From the NCBI RefSeq assembly GCF_007570825.1, contig NZ_SUNB01000002.1, positions 558,001-622,000 of the forward strand: a DNA stretch of 64,000 bases. Reading direction: 5' to 3'. Positions within the stretch are counted from its first letter, which is position 1. Each line of letters begins with the position of its first letter. The position numbers and the translations under genes were made by a program. This stretch comes from Pleionea sediminis. GTDB taxonomy: Bacteria > Pseudomonadota > Gammaproteobacteria > Enterobacterales > Kangiellaceae. Below, piece by piece: positions 1 to 9,822 of the stretch. The notes below the pieces were generated by a model, which worked only from the letters and a program-made list of their open reading frames with translations, had not been told where the DNA came from and made no database searches.

Positions 1-742
1 TTAATGCCCAACAAGTACCTCGAGCTTCGTAAAAATTATCATCAATTTTTAACCAAGGTGTCTTCACCGTCAATTGCTTCTGAGATTCTGTCGATTGCTC
101 GGCAGCTGAGTCTCCCGCCAAATCTGTATTAACTCGCTCCTGACCAACACTCGCTGTCAGACGTTGTGACAAACTGCCCAAACGCTTCTCAACAACAGAA
201 AGCCAAACTCGCAAATTATCAGCGCGCGCGTAAAATTGAGCGTCCTGATTGCTACTGTCCATTAAACTGTCACGATAAGCCTTTAATTGATCGATTCCAT
301 TGTGATAGGAAGATTCAGCTTCGGGCCACATCCAAGATAACCGGTCAATATTAAATAAAGGTTCAGCTTCTTTCAGATTTATATTTTCAACCGACTGCGA
401 TTGACTACGACTCATATGGTTTCTCAAAGTACCCGCCATGTCCCTCACTTGAACCAGTACGCCATATTCCCAAGCAGGAATATTGTCCATAAAAACGCTC
501 GGCGGCATAATATCATTACTTAAAAATCCGCCGGATTTATCGAGTAATGTATTACCTATTTTCATTGTAGTGTTCACGGTGGTGTAACCGATAACGAGTT
601 CCTTTGATTGATCGGACCCTCGATAGGCATCTTTGGCATTAACTTCGAACAACTCCGGCTCAAAGCTCCAATAAACAGCAATGAAGTAAAAAATTAAAAG
701 TAGCGGAATTAAACTACTCAGAAAAATCTTCAATGGATTCAT
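1..742 (-). CDS. DUF2333 family membrane-anchored protein, 3' end cut by window
   Basis: The frame opens at an ATG ending at 742 and stays open to base 1, so only the first 247 codons are present and the C-terminus lies outside the window. Residues about 5-25 form one hydrophobic anchor, followed by a soluble, presumably periplasmic part. The visible end reads NFYEARGTCWAL, which matches what I know of the DUF2333 family of proteobacterial inner-membrane proteins. No biochemical function is established for the family. The next gene on the same strand is the copper chaperone at 786-1259, 43 bp upstream. The family call rests on recalled motif similarity and is moderately secure. Confidence 0.7.
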   Translation of the reverse strand, partial: MNPLKIFLSSLIPLLLIFYFIAVYWSFEPELFEVNAKDAYRGSDQSKELVIGYTTVNTTMKIGNTLLDKSGGFLSNDIMPPSVFMDNIPAWEYGVLVQVRDMAGTLRNHMSRSQSQSVENINLKEAEPLFNIDRLSWMWPEAESSYHNGIDQLKAYRDSLMDSSNQDAQFYARADNLRVWLSVVEKRLGSLSQRLTASVGQERVNTDLAGDSAAEQSTESQKQLTVKTPWLKIDDNFYEARGTCWAL

Positions 743-785
743 GAATTAGAACACCTTAATTTTTGATTCAATATTCGAGTCATCT

Positions 786-1259
786 TTAGCGATTTTGAAT
801 TATAGTCGCTTCGACTGTTTTGCTTAAGCTATCACGGAAGTGTAACACGACGGGAACTGTGTTTCCTTCAGTGATAGGATGCACTAAACCCATTAGCATA
901 ATATGTAAACCGCCTGGGCTGAGTTCCAACTTTTCGCCAGGTAAAATATCTAAAAAATCTCGATGTCGCATAGACGCAATGCCATTCTTCTCGATCGTTT
1001 CGTGAAACATATCCCTTTTTGCAATAGGAGTTTCAATATCAATTAATGTAAGCGTTTCATCCGATTGATTCTCAATAGACAGATACAAAGCCGTTGTCTT
1101 TTGTACCGGCAAAACCGATCGTATCCAAGGAGATTCGATAATTACTTTCCCTTCACTCCCTTCATCGCTCCATAATGGAGCGAGATTCAACAAACAGAAG
1201 AAAACAGCCAGCCGGCTTGTATAATGACACATTTTTTGTAATACGAAGCTTAATGACAT
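786..1259 (-). CDS. PCu(A)C family periplasmic copper chaperone
   Basis: A 157-residue exported protein with a hydrophobic signal region (about residues 15-30). It carries the complete copper-binding signature of the PCu(A)C family, H-X10-M-X21-H-X-M, ending in the conserved GGLHIMLMGL segment. Family members bind Cu(I) in the periplasm and help deliver copper to the CuA site of cytochrome c oxidase. The frame can be extended to a TTG at 1286, but the ATG at 1259 has AAAGGG upstream and is preferred; a further ATG at 1232 sits directly before the signal sequence. No Sco or cox gene is adjacent in this window. Confidence 0.9.
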   Translation of the reverse strand: MSLSFVLQKMCHYTSRLAVFFCLLNLAPLWSDEGSEGKVIIESPWIRSVLPVQKTTALYLSIENQSDETLTLIDIETPIAKRDMFHETIEKNGIASMRHRDFLDILPGEKLELSPGGLHIMLMGLVHPITEGNTVPVVLHFRDSLSKTVEATIIQNR

Positions 1260-1371
1260 TACTGAACTAACCCTTTTTATTCGCAACTACGCTAGGATAA
1301 TATTGCCTCTAGAAAAAAGCACCTTCTATCAGCGTTATTTTGATAAAAAGCGTACCGTTCAGTTAAGTAAG

Positions 1372-1587
1372 TTACAACTTATCAGTAAGAAATGTCACCA
1401 GAAAATAAGCTAACAGGGTAGGAATGGTAAAAAATATAAGTCCCAGCACAGCCAGCAAACGGACAACTGTCAATTCCCAGTCAAAATAACTGGCAACGCC
1501 TGCACACACACCATTCAACTTACCTCGAGCGCGCGACCGATAAAATCGACGCTTAATGGTTTCTTTATAGCAATGGTATCGACTCAT
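1372..1587 (-). CDS. pspC: PspC domain protein (phage-shock protein C)
   Basis: A 71-residue protein made of one PspC domain: a basic N-terminus with the conserved GKLNGVCAGVASYF segment (about residues 21-34), then a hydrophobic stretch (about 41-68) that inserts in the inner membrane. PspC senses envelope stress and recruits PspA in enterics. The start is the ATG at 1587 because AGAGG lies 8 bases upstream; a longer TTG frame from 1608 lacks such support. The gene lies 44 bp downstream of pspA on the same strand, so the two are probably co-transcribed. No pspB or pspF is next to them. Confidence 0.85.
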   Translation of the reverse strand: MSRYHCYKETIKRRFYRSRARGKLNGVCAGVASYFDWELTVVRLLAVLGLIFFTIPTLLAYFLVTFLTDKL

Positions 1588-1631
1588 ATTAATTACCTCT
1601 AAACTCAATGATTAAACAGTGCAAAATTGTA

Positions 1632-2294
1632 TTAACTATTGGCAACCTTCTTTTTTAATGCCTCAAGTTCTTGATCAAGTCTCTCATTGGTAACGAGCTC
1701 ATCAATTTCACTTTTCAGGTTTGAGTTTCTCCCTAGGTCTAATGCCTCAACCTCAGCTTCCATTTGATCCATTTTTCGTTCAAAGGCCTCAAACTTTTCA
1801 AACGCTGAATCAAGATTAGGCCGGTAAATTTGTTGCTTAATCTCTTTTTGCTTGGTTAAAGTTTCGTGTCTCAATAACATGGAGTCTCTTCTACAAATAG
1901 CTTCATCAAGTTTTGACTGCAATCGAGAAACATCTTCTTTCAGGCTTTCTAACGCATTATCAAGCTCAAGCATTTCTTTTTTCTGCACATCAATCCGTTG
2001 TTCAATTAAGCCTTTTTCTTTTAAAGCTGCCTTAGCTAAATCTTCTCGACCTTTAGAAATGGCTAATTCTGCTTTCTCTTGCCAACCAGAAATTTCACGC
2101 TCTGCCGCAGCCAACTTTCGAGTAAGTTCTTTTTTATCAGCCAATGTTTTAGCCGATGTGCTACGAACCTCAACCAAAGTTTGTTCCATTTCTTGAATGA
2201 TCATCCGAACCAACTTTTCTGGATTTTCTGCTTTATCCAGCAGTGCATTTATATTGCTATTTACAATATCGGAAAATCGACTGAATATACCCAT
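1632..2294 (-). CDS. pspA: PspA/IM30 family phage-shock protein
   Basis: A 220-residue, almost wholly helical coiled-coil protein starting MGIFSRFSDIVNSN, the typical PspA amphipathic membrane-binding helix, followed by the conserved PEKLVRMIIQEME segment. The family (ESCRT-III-like) oligomerises on the inner membrane and limits proton leakage under envelope stress. In enterics it also inhibits the sigma-54 activator PspF. The ATG at 2294 is chosen because GGAGAG lies six bases before it and because family members begin at this helix; the 13 extra codons up to 2333 are probably not translated. It is followed by pspC. Confidence 0.92.
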   Translation of the reverse strand: MGIFSRFSDIVNSNINALLDKAENPEKLVRMIIQEMEQTLVEVRSTSAKTLADKKELTRKLAAAEREISGWQEKAELAISKGREDLAKAALKEKGLIEQRIDVQKKEMLELDNALESLKEDVSRLQSKLDEAICRRDSMLLRHETLTKQKEIKQQIYRPNLDSAFEKFEAFERKMDQMEAEVEALDLGRNSNLKSEIDELVTNERLDQELEALKKKVANS

Positions 2295-2356
2295 AACAAT
2301 CTCTCCAAATTTCGTTGAAAAACCAAAAGACATAAAGTCCGCTTTTAAATTAGAAC

Positions 2357-2374
2357 CATTCAGATTTCATGCCA
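2357..2374 (-). promoter_or_regulatory. possible sigma-54-like promoter upstream of pspA
   Basis: On the minus strand this reads TGGCATGAAATCTGAATG. The -24 half is a good match to TGGCACG, but the -12 half (CTGA where TTGC is expected) is poor. It lies about 65 bases before the pspA start. pspA is sigma-54 dependent in enterics, which makes the position attractive; the weak -12 element keeps confidence low. Confidence 0.25.
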
Positions 2375-2501
2375 AGATAAGAAATGGAGTGTTTTTTATC
2401 AATTTTTCAGGAGGTTAGGACAATTAAGGAGGTTGGTTAATAGTTTAATCCTTGTTATGCAAAAAGACTCAGTTAATAAATTAACCATTATTTAGTAATT
2501 C

Positions 2502-3521
2502 TTACACTGCAACTTCTTTGGTTCTTATTGCATCAAGAGCCGATCGTACAACATCGCTTCCGGCTCCCGGTTGCGTCGCATGTTCACTTAAGTAACGGCG
2601 CCATAGCCGTCCGCCAGGTTGGGAATAAAATAACCCTAAAATATGGCGAGTTATGTGGTTAAGTTTCCCGCCCTTTTCAAGGTGCCGGTCAATGTAATCA
2701 ATCATAGACATCGCCACCTCTTCTCTTGAACCAGGGTGAGTAGAATCACCATAAAATAATCGATCAACCGAGGCCAATAGATAAGGATTTTGGTAAGCCT
2801 CTCGTCCAATCATAACGCCATCGACATAATTCAAATGTTCCTGACTTTGCTCAAGGGAAGTAATGCCACCATTGATAATAATTTCCAGATGAGGAAAATC
2901 ACGCTTTATCGCATAAACACGATCATAATGGAGCGGTGGAATTTCGCGATTTTGCTTCGGACTAAGCCCCGATAGCCAGGCTTTTCTAGCATGAATGATA
3001 AATGTTTGGCAGCCAGCATCAGAGACTTGTTGAATAAATGAACTGAGATGTTCGTAAGAATCAAGCTCATCGACACCGGTTCGACATTTAACAGTTACTG
3101 GCACGGAGACCGAATTAATCATCGCTTTAACGCACGAAGCGACCAGCTCAGGCTCAGCCATTAGACAAGCCCCTATTTTACCTCGCTGAACTCGATCTGA
3201 TGGGCATCCTACATTTAAATTAATTTCATCATAGCCATAAGATTCCGAGACCTCAGCTGCTTGGGCAAGCTCTTGAGGATCACCGCCACCTAACTGAACA
3301 GCCACTGGATGTTCACAGTCGTTGTATCCCAACAACTTTTCACGATCACCGTGAATAACAGCGCCCGTAGTAACCATTTCCGTGTACAGCAATGTATGTT
3401 GAGTAATTTGACGCAAGAAATAACGATCGTGACGATCCGTCCAATCCATCATTGGTGCCACACAGACCCTTCTTTTAAAATCCTTTGCTGAAATATTTGA
3501 ATTAACTGACACTTTGCTCAT
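2502..3521 (-). CDS. dusA: tRNA-dihydrouridine(20/20a) synthase DusA
   Basis: A 339-residue FMN enzyme that reduces U20/U20a in the tRNA D-loop with NADPH. It shows the DusA hallmarks in order: VAPMMDWTDRHDR near the N-terminus, the NLNVGCPSDRVQ catalytic loop with Cys106 as the proton donor, the VKCRTG phosphate-binding strand, NGGI, and DGVMIGREAYQNP. Length and motifs fit DusA rather than DusB or DusC. The gene is free-standing, about 200 bp upstream of pspA and on the same strand. Sequence between its start and the plus-strand gene at 3792 is non-coding or disputed. Confidence 0.95.
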   Translation of the reverse strand: MSKVSVNSNISAKDFKRRVCVAPMMDWTDRHDRYFLRQITQHTLLYTEMVTTGAVIHGDREKLLGYNDCEHPVAVQLGGGDPQELAQAAEVSESYGYDEINLNVGCPSDRVQRGKIGACLMAEPELVASCVKAMINSVSVPVTVKCRTGVDELDSYEHLSSFIQQVSDAGCQTFIIHARKAWLSGLSPKQNREIPPLHYDRVYAIKRDFPHLEIIINGGITSLEQSQEHLNYVDGVMIGREAYQNPYLLASVDRLFYGDSTHPGSREEVAMSMIDYIDRHLEKGGKLNHITRHILGLFYSQPGGRLWRRYLSEHATQPGAGSDVVRSALDAIRTKEVAV

Positions 3522-3791
3522 TCAGACCTCTATTCACCATGTGCCGCATTATAATCGTAACGCAACTAACTTGCGACTCAGTCGAATCACAACAGCGTTG
3601 CTCAGTTCGCCGATAGAGCTGAAAAACTCTCAGAGCGTGGAGTAAGCATGTTTAAGCTCCCATATTGGGTTTCTAACATTCTGTTTTATATAAGTATTTC
3701 AATTAAAAATGGACATAAGCACCGAAAGATATCTATTGAACTTGGCTATTTTTGTACTAGATTTAAAATAGATACATTAACTACTCATATT

Positions 3792-4220
3792 ATGCAGCAA
3801 GATTTCTTTCGAATAGTGATTCTCCAAAAAGAAGCTTCCAGTATTGAAAAACTGGAGAAGATTTTTGGTCGCAAAGAATTCGAAGTCACCAGCTTCAGAG
3901 ATCAGCGCAAACTCATTCAGCATATTCGAATGCAGCCAGCTCCCAATGTCTTTATTACCGATTTAGAATTAAGCGAAGGTGATGCGTTCGAACTTCTTGG
4001 GCGAATAAGAAAAGATGCACGTTGGAAAGCCGTGCCTATTTTAGTTCTTGCGAAAGATTTATCTGAGGAGGAAATTCAGGCGCTACAACAATTAAAAGTT
4101 AACAGTTATATGACCAAACCTTTTAAAGTCGCCACATTATTTTCTGATACATTACGCTTAATGGGTCTGGAAGTAGTCACAAAAAAACGCCCTGTAAAAC
4201 GCGTAAAAGCCGGAAGCTAA
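3792..4220 (+). CDS. stand-alone response-regulator receiver protein
   Basis: A 142-residue CheY-like receiver domain with no output domain. The phosphoacceptor is probably the Asp in FITDLELSEGDAF, and the conserved switch Lys is in YMTKPF near the end; a basic tail (KKRPVKRVKAGS) follows. The start is uncertain. The frame runs back to an ATG at 3648 that has a good GGAG five bases upstream, which would add 48 residues unlike any receiver. I prefer the ATG at 3792 because the domain begins there and a TTGGCT/TAAAAT promoter-like pair (16-base spacing) lies just before it. No kinase is adjacent; the partner is unknown. Confidence 0.75.
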   Translation: MQQDFFRIVILQKEASSIEKLEKIFGRKEFEVTSFRDQRKLIQHIRMQPAPNVFITDLELSEGDAFELLGRIRKDARWKAVPILVLAKDLSEEEIQALQQLKVNSYMTKPFKVATLFSDTLRLMGLEVVTKKRPVKRVKAGS

Positions 4221-4271
4221 CCGAACAACTCTGTTATGTTTCATTGAGTAGTACTTTTAGGAATAAACATA

Positions 4272-4673
4272 ATGAAAATATTTATCACTTTTACTTGCAC
4301 ACTTAGTTTACTGGTATTAACGCCAACGACAACTCAAGCAGATGATAGACTATTAAGACTCGCTATCAGTTTATGCGACTTTGCCAAAACCGATGACCGC
4401 ACTTCCATGCGTCGCAAATTAAGAGCAGCAGGAATGCGACTTCGAGCCATTTACCCAGCAATAAAATGTGGCGATGATGGAAGTTTACTGCGTGTAGCTA
4501 CGATCAATAATGCAATGTCTGCAGCAAAATTTTTGGCCTCAAAAGCAGGATCCGATGCCATTACAGCCCCAGGGCATGATGGCAAAACAATTGTGCAATG
4601 GGCAGAGGAACTTGTTGCTGCCGGAGACGAATCGAAAAAACCCTTTCTCGAACTATTCAAAAGTGAAATGTAG
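4272..4673 (+). CDS. secreted DUF3718-like protein
   Basis: A 133-residue protein with a clear signal peptide (cleavage after about residue 23, TQA-D). The mature part has SLCDFAKTDDRTSMRRKLRAAGMRLRAIYPAIKCGD, written here as one region of residues about 33-68, whose two cysteines and basic core resemble the DUF3718 family of small periplasmic proteins. An alanine-rich helical tail follows. AGGA nine bases upstream supports the ATG at 4272. The role is unknown. It follows the receiver gene by 51 bp on the same strand and could be co-transcribed with it. It converges on the chemotaxis receptor gene. Confidence 0.65.
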   Translation: MKIFITFTCTLSLLVLTPTTTQADDRLLRLAISLCDFAKTDDRTSMRRKLRAAGMRLRAIYPAIKCGDDGSLLRVATINNAMSAAKFLASKAGSDAITAPGHDGKTIVQWAEELVAAGDESKKPFLELFKSEM

Positions 4674-4742
4674 CTAACAACCTTTTTCGCTTCTTCAGAG
4701 CCGATTCTTATTGGGTCCTATATATCCGTTCAATAAGTTAAA

Positions 4743-6743
4743 TTATAACCTGAACTGGGAGACCATCTGTTTTAATTCCGCCGCCAAACGGGCCAGCTGC
4801 TGACTTGCTGATAAGCTTTCTCTCGATCCTTGTGCGTTTTGTTCAGCTAAGCTTGAAATGGTTGTAATATTTTCATGCATTTCATTTGTGACTGCACTTT
4901 GCTCTTCCGCTGAACTGGCAATGTGAGTACTCATGTCATTAATAACACCGACAGCTCGAGTAATTGATTCGAGAGCTTGTCCTGCTTTGGCCGTTTGATC
5001 AACACTCACTCTTGCTTCATCTTGGCTTTTTTCCATAACGCTCACCGCATCTTTGGTCCCCGTTTGTAACTGCTCAATCATTCCTTGAATTTCAGATGTA
5101 GACTCCTGAGTTTTACTTGCAAGCGTTCTTACCTCATCAGCAACCACAGCAAATCCTCTGCCTTGCTCTCCAGCTCGTGCAGCTTCTATCGCTGCATTTA
5201 ATGCTAACAAATTTGTTTGATCGGCAATTCCTCGAATAACGTCTAAAACAGAGCCAATGTTCTCGCTGTATTCATTTAATTTATTAATCACCGACGATGC
5301 ACTTTCTATTTCACCTGCCAGATTATTAATCGTTTGAATGTTTTGACGAACAATACTCTGACCATTTTGTGTTTCCGAATTTGCCCCTTGCACTTCTTGC
5401 AATGTGCTGTTGGCACTATTTGCAACTTCATTAACAGTCGCAGTCATTTCTGCCATTGCTGTCGCGACTAATTCGGTTTGCTCACGCTGCGAACTAATCG
5501 ATTCATCACTTTGCCGAGCAATCGCTTCCGTTTCCTCAGCACTGGCAGCAAGTTGTTCAGAGCTACTCGCGATATTTCCAAGAATTTCTCGTAACTTCTC
5601 TACTAAGTCATTCACACTATCTGCAACTGAACCAATTTCGTCATCTCTGTCGACATTAATTTTTCGAGTGAGGTCGCCCTCTGCAACATTGCTAATAACA
5701 TCAACCACTTCTTTCAATGGTTTTCGAATGCTGGCAATAACCCAAATAGAAATGAATATTGCCGCTACAATAGCTGCCGCGGCGCAAATAATTATTAGCC
5801 ACTGACTACTATTAACCTGAAAAATAGCACTTTCTTTTGTATCATCCGCAAAAGCTTTCACTTGATTAACGGACTTACGCAATTCTTTAATGGTATTGTC
5901 TAAAGTATTTCCGGCTGCAATTAATTGATTAAGAGAGCCTTGCTGAGAGTTTATTTGATTAACATAAAGTGTTAAAACACCATTATTGCCCGTTGAAAGA
6001 GCTTCAAATTTATTTAAAGCGCTTCCTATTTCGGAGTAATAGTCGGAGTTGCTCGCTGAGGTTGCCGCCAAATTGTCGTAATCACTTTTTGCCGAAGCAA
6101 CAATTGCGTTCAAATCCTTTCGTACAATATTGATGGTTTCGATACTTTCTAAGTTCAAAGCGTCAGTCGCACCAATCGTTCCCTCACGAATAAGATTACC
6201 AATATTTCGAACTGCTTGAACAACGCTTTGCTCAGAAACTTCTTCACTCAAGTCATAAATCAGACTATCGAGTTCGTCAGCAGTATCTTCAAAATTCATT
6301 CGTTGATCTGAAATTTGCTTTTGGAGTTGCAATGCAGCTCGATGAGTGCCAAAAATTTCAGGAACGACATTAAAGTATTTTTCTGCTCCCTTCTCATTCT
6401 GCTTAAATTGCGCCAATAAATCGGGTTGCGACGCTGCAAGCTCAAACATTTCTTTCCTTAAATTCACATATCGCGAAACTAAGGTTTGATACTTTGTCTC
6501 TATAGGGTTCAATGCTTCAAAATTTAATTCTTTTTGATGCTCATTAACTAAAGAGTGTGCTTCGAGTAATGTCGAGATAAGCTCACCACTCGTTCTCAAC
6601 ATAGGAGTCGCCTCATCAACGACTCGCTGCAAGCTTCCGTTAATACTGTGAACACTAGTGAAACTTATACCTGCCGTGAGTAGAAGCAGTACGACCAAAA
6701 CTCCAAAGCCACCTGCGATACGGGCTGAAACAGTCAAATTCAT
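4743..6743 (-). CDS. methyl-accepting chemotaxis protein
   Basis: A 666-residue transmembrane chemoreceptor. Residues about 8-30 form the first membrane segment, a long helical periplasmic sensor follows to about 312, and the second membrane segment is about 314-337. A HAMP domain comes next ([19 protein letters not shown]), then the cytoplasmic signalling rod. The hairpin tip (about residues 500-540) contains the invariant [20 protein letters not shown] and [11 protein letters not shown] motifs that contact CheA/CheW. There is no C-terminal CheR-binding pentapeptide (the protein ends in SQFRL). The ligand cannot be read from sequence. No che genes are nearby, so it is an orphan receptor. Confidence 0.95.
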   Translation of the reverse strand: MNLTVSARIAGGFGVLVVLLLLTAGISFTSVHSINGSLQRVVDEATPMLRTSGELISTLLEAHSLVNEHQKELNFEALNPIETKYQTLVSRYVNLRKEMFELAASQPDLLAQFKQNEKGAEKYFNVVPEIFGTHRAALQLQKQISDQRMNFEDTADELDSLIYDLSEEVSEQSVVQAVRNIGNLIREGTIGATDALNLESIETINIVRKDLNAIVASAKSDYDNLAATSASNSDYYSEIGSALNKFEALSTGNNGVLTLYVNQINSQQGSLNQLIAAGNTLDNTIKELRKSVNQVKAFADDTKESAIFQVNSSQWLIIICAAAAIVAAIFISIWVIASIRKPLKEVVDVISNVAEGDLTRKINVDRDDEIGSVADSVNDLVEKLREILGNIASSSEQLAASAEETEAIARQSDESISSQREQTELVATAMAEMTATVNEVANSANSTLQEVQGANSETQNGQSIVRQNIQTINNLAGEIESASSVINKLNEYSENIGSVLDVIRGIADQTNLLALNAAIEAARAGEQGRGFAVVADEVRTLASKTQESTSEIQGMIEQLQTGTKDAVSVMEKSQDEARVSVDQTAKAGQALESITRAVGVINDMSTHIASSAEEQSAVTNEMHENITTISSLAEQNAQGSRESLSASQQLARLAAELKQMVSQFRL

Positions 6744-6965
6744 AGAGCGATTCCAAGATTATTACTTCTAGACATGCTTTAAGCCGAACAAGCCATTACT
6801 AAGAGAAAATACTCAGATTGAGCTTAGTTCAAATTTTAAATTCCTGCTAAAACATACATGTATTCTATATCGGCTCTATATTTTACGAATTGAGATTAAT
6901 TTAAACCAAAATCTAGATTTTTACTTTAACCGCCTGATTTTTAAAGTCTTTTTCCTTGCAGAAAT

Positions 6966-6992
6966 AAAAAAGGCCCGAAATGGGCCTTTTTT
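6966..6992 (-). terminator. intrinsic terminator after the TonB-dependent receptor
   Basis: A perfect 11-bp stem, AAAAAAGGCCC / GGGCCTTTTTT, around a 5-base loop, lying 16 bases past the stop of the receptor gene. It has T-runs on both strands and could also act in the plus direction, but only the minus-strand gene needs it here. Confidence 0.9.
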
Positions 6993-7008
6993 AACTTTAA
7001 CGTATGAA

Positions 7009-9555
7009 TTAGAAAGAATAACCCGCTCGAAGGTAATAGAAGCCTCCATTAAATCCAAAGGGAGAAGTAACCGGGTATTTAGCCCCAGCAACCCCTTGAT
7101 GTGGGTTTTCATCTGGATATTCATCAAACAAGTTTTGAGCTCCAAACACGAGATTTAGGCTATCAGTGACATCGTAACCTAACTCAAGGTCGACGGTAGC
7201 CGAACGAGACACTTCAATCGGTAATGAACCCGCATCTAAGTGTGCTTCGTAATAACCCGAGTAATGATTGACTCGAACTGTCGTACGCCAATCACCTTGT
7301 TTGTGATTCATTGATAGAGTAGCTCGGATATCAGGTAAGTTTTCCTCTAACTGCCGAACACGAGTTTCGCTGATATTATCAGGATTAAACTCATCAACTT
7401 GAGTGTCTGTCCAGTTATAAACAAGTCCAAAGTCAGTTTCCCCACCCCACATTTCCATTGAATAGTTTGCCACTAAATCAATGCCTTGAGTGGTGGTATC
7501 AAAATCATTGGTGAAGAAACGTAAACTGCTTAAGCTCGACGCTCCCTCGTAGTCTATCGATTCCAAGAAAGCTCTATCTGCATCAGAAAGCGCCTGAGTT
7601 GAGCTTAGAGTAATACGGTCTTCCATTTTGATGTTGTAGTAATCGATGGTAATGAATAAATCATCAAACTCGATTACAGAACCAATCGAGAAGTTTACTG
7701 CTTCTTCTGCCTCAAGAGGCTCAGCACCTTTCAAAATTGAACCAGGATCCGTTGGTGGCAATGTAGCCTGATCTTGCAACTCACCATTCTCAAAAGCTGT
7801 TGTTACATTACGAACACGCGATTGGCCAACCGTTGGAGCACGAAAGCCTGTACTTCCTGCTGCACGAAAAGCAACGTTATCCGTCGTTTGCCAACGAGCC
7901 GATAATTTGAAATTCGTAGTCGTACCAAAGTCATCGTAATCTTCATGACGAACAGCAGCAGTCAATAAAAAGTCTGGAGAAAGATCAAATTCACCGTCAA
8001 CATAAACCGCAATATTTCCACGATCCCAAGAGCCGGCATCCGTATCTTTAAATCCAGGAAAACCATTAGAGCCAATACCAAAACCTTGCTCAGCTAAGTT
8101 TGGATTAAACTCATAAGACTCTGGGTTACCTGCAGTGATCGTAAATTCAGAATTTCGACTCTCGAAACCTGCTGCGATTACACCGTTATTAATTGGATAA
8201 GTAATACCTGCAAACAATCCTGTTTCTTCTTGCGTATAAGCGCCGGGTGCAAAAGCAGTGGGCGTATCTTCACCTAATGCAGCGTTCACCGTATTTTTGA
8301 TCGCAAATTCAGCTTCGTTTTTACCATAGGTATAACTGACATCGTAAGTCATGCCAGAATCCGTCTCGCCTTTGTATCCAATGGCAAGAGATTGATCACT
8401 CACTGTTCCACCAAAGCGAGGCGTAAAACCACCAGGAAAACGAGAATAGTGTGTAAAACAGTTAGGATCAGCTTCGATTGCAGCTAGCTGAGTAGGATCG
8501 GGAAACTGATTACCATTGATATCGGTAATGATGTCAATTGATGTGAATGGACACGCGGTATTATCTGCATTGTTTGGATCACCAACTAATAATGTATCGC
8601 CATCATCATTAGAGAAAACACCAGGACGAGTGTGTGGATTACGGAAAAAGAAACCACCTTCAATTTCTCGCTCTGCCCAGTTACCAAAGAAATACAAAGA
8701 ACGTTGGTTATCAAGATCGATACCACTGTTAAAAAAGAATTTTAAATCGTCTTTAACTTCTGGAGATCCCCAAATCTGCGCCGGGTCAGCAACATTGTCA
8801 TTGCCCCAGGAAATCAAATCGGCAGCATCATCACGTTGAACAGAACGATCAGTAGGATCGGCCTGCTTATACTCCATACTTAAATTCAAAAATCCACGCT
8901 CTGTTAGCTCCATACCAACATTACCTGACAACTGAAGTGACGTACCATCACCTTCGTAAAATTGACCAGTTTGCGCTTCAAAATATCCGCCTGAGGACGA
9001 ATCATTTAATACAAAGTTCATAACACCAGCAACAGCATCTGAACCGTATTGTGCAGCAGCACCATCACGTAACACTTCAATTTGTTTTAATGCCACGCTT
9101 GGAATTACAGAAATATCGGGTCCTTGAGAACCGTCAGAAATACCACCGCCCAAGAATGCAATAACAGAAGCACGATGACGGCGCTTACCGTTAACTAAAA
9201 TTAATGTACTGTCAGGCGATAAGCCTCTTAAGTTTGCTGGTCGAACTAGCGTTGCAGCATCACTGATTGGCTGTGCATTAACATTGTAAGAAGGAACCGA
9301 AACACTCAACATTGAGTTCATATCGGTAATTCCCTGACTTTCAAATTCATCTCCAGAAATAATGTCAACAGGAACGGCCGACTCACCAACCGAACGTGGT
9401 GCGGCACGTGATCCAACAACAACAACTTTTACTTCTGCTTTTTCATCTTCATTTTCGTCTTCTGCAGAAAAGACAGGAACTGTAAGCGCGGCAGCAATTG
9501 CTAACGCTGTTGCTTTAACCCCGAATTTACGCGTTAAGGAACGGTGGTTCGTCAT
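7009..9555 (-). CDS. TonB-dependent outer-membrane receptor
   Basis: An 848-residue TonB-dependent receptor. It has a signal peptide (to about residue 30), a TonB-box-like VKVVVVGSR stretch near residue 45, and a plug domain. The plug includes the PANLRGLSPDSTLILVNGKRR type segment (residues roughly 100-125) and the AAQYGSDAVAGVMNFV motif. A long 22-strand type barrel ends in ...LRAGYSF with the terminal Phe typical of barrel insertion. The substrate is not evident; no siderophore, B12 or sugar genes are adjacent. The ATG at 9555 is preferred over a TTG at 9570 because GGGAG lies eight bases before it. A strong terminator follows the gene. Confidence 0.92.
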   Translation of the reverse strand: MTNHRSLTRKFGVKATALAIAAALTVPVFSAEDENEDEKAEVKVVVVGSRAAPRSVGESAVPVDIISGDEFESQGITDMNSMLSVSVPSYNVNAQPISDAATLVRPANLRGLSPDSTLILVNGKRRHRASVIAFLGGGISDGSQGPDISVIPSVALKQIEVLRDGAAAQYGSDAVAGVMNFVLNDSSSGGYFEAQTGQFYEGDGTSLQLSGNVGMELTERGFLNLSMEYKQADPTDRSVQRDDAADLISWGNDNVADPAQIWGSPEVKDDLKFFFNSGIDLDNQRSLYFFGNWAEREIEGGFFFRNPHTRPGVFSNDDGDTLLVGDPNNADNTACPFTSIDIITDINGNQFPDPTQLAAIEADPNCFTHYSRFPGGFTPRFGGTVSDQSLAIGYKGETDSGMTYDVSYTYGKNEAEFAIKNTVNAALGEDTPTAFAPGAYTQEETGLFAGITYPINNGVIAAGFESRNSEFTITAGNPESYEFNPNLAEQGFGIGSNGFPGFKDTDAGSWDRGNIAVYVDGEFDLSPDFLLTAAVRHEDYDDFGTTTNFKLSARWQTTDNVAFRAAGSTGFRAPTVGQSRVRNVTTAFENGELQDQATLPPTDPGSILKGAEPLEAEEAVNFSIGSVIEFDDLFITIDYYNIKMEDRITLSSTQALSDADRAFLESIDYEGASSLSSLRFFTNDFDTTTQGIDLVANYSMEMWGGETDFGLVYNWTDTQVDEFNPDNISETRVRQLEENLPDIRATLSMNHKQGDWRTTVRVNHYSGYYEAHLDAGSLPIEVSRSATVDLELGYDVTDSLNLVFGAQNLFDEYPDENPHQGVAGAKYPVTSPFGFNGGFYYLRAGYSF

Positions 9556-9822
9556 AGATAGTACTCCCAAGTTTCTCGTTTTTATCTTTGGAAGCCATAC
9601 AACATTGATTGGCTTAAATACTTAATCTCGTTGGTTGTGCGAGAAAGGAAACAAATTTAACGAATTTTTTCTAATACGAATAGCGGCAGGGCAATTAAAT
9701 ACTCAATCTATACAGCAATGAGATTTTTTATAACTTTTTGTAAAACTTTGACATAGCTTTAAATATTTATCTGAGATTTTTAACTCACTTTAATGAAAAG
9801 GTTCGCAATATTTTCTATAAGC

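Noticed and set aside
6921-7145. 74-codon minus-strand frame over the terminator and receptor end
   Set aside because: It runs through a perfect terminator hairpin and overlaps the receptor gene in another frame; a shadow.
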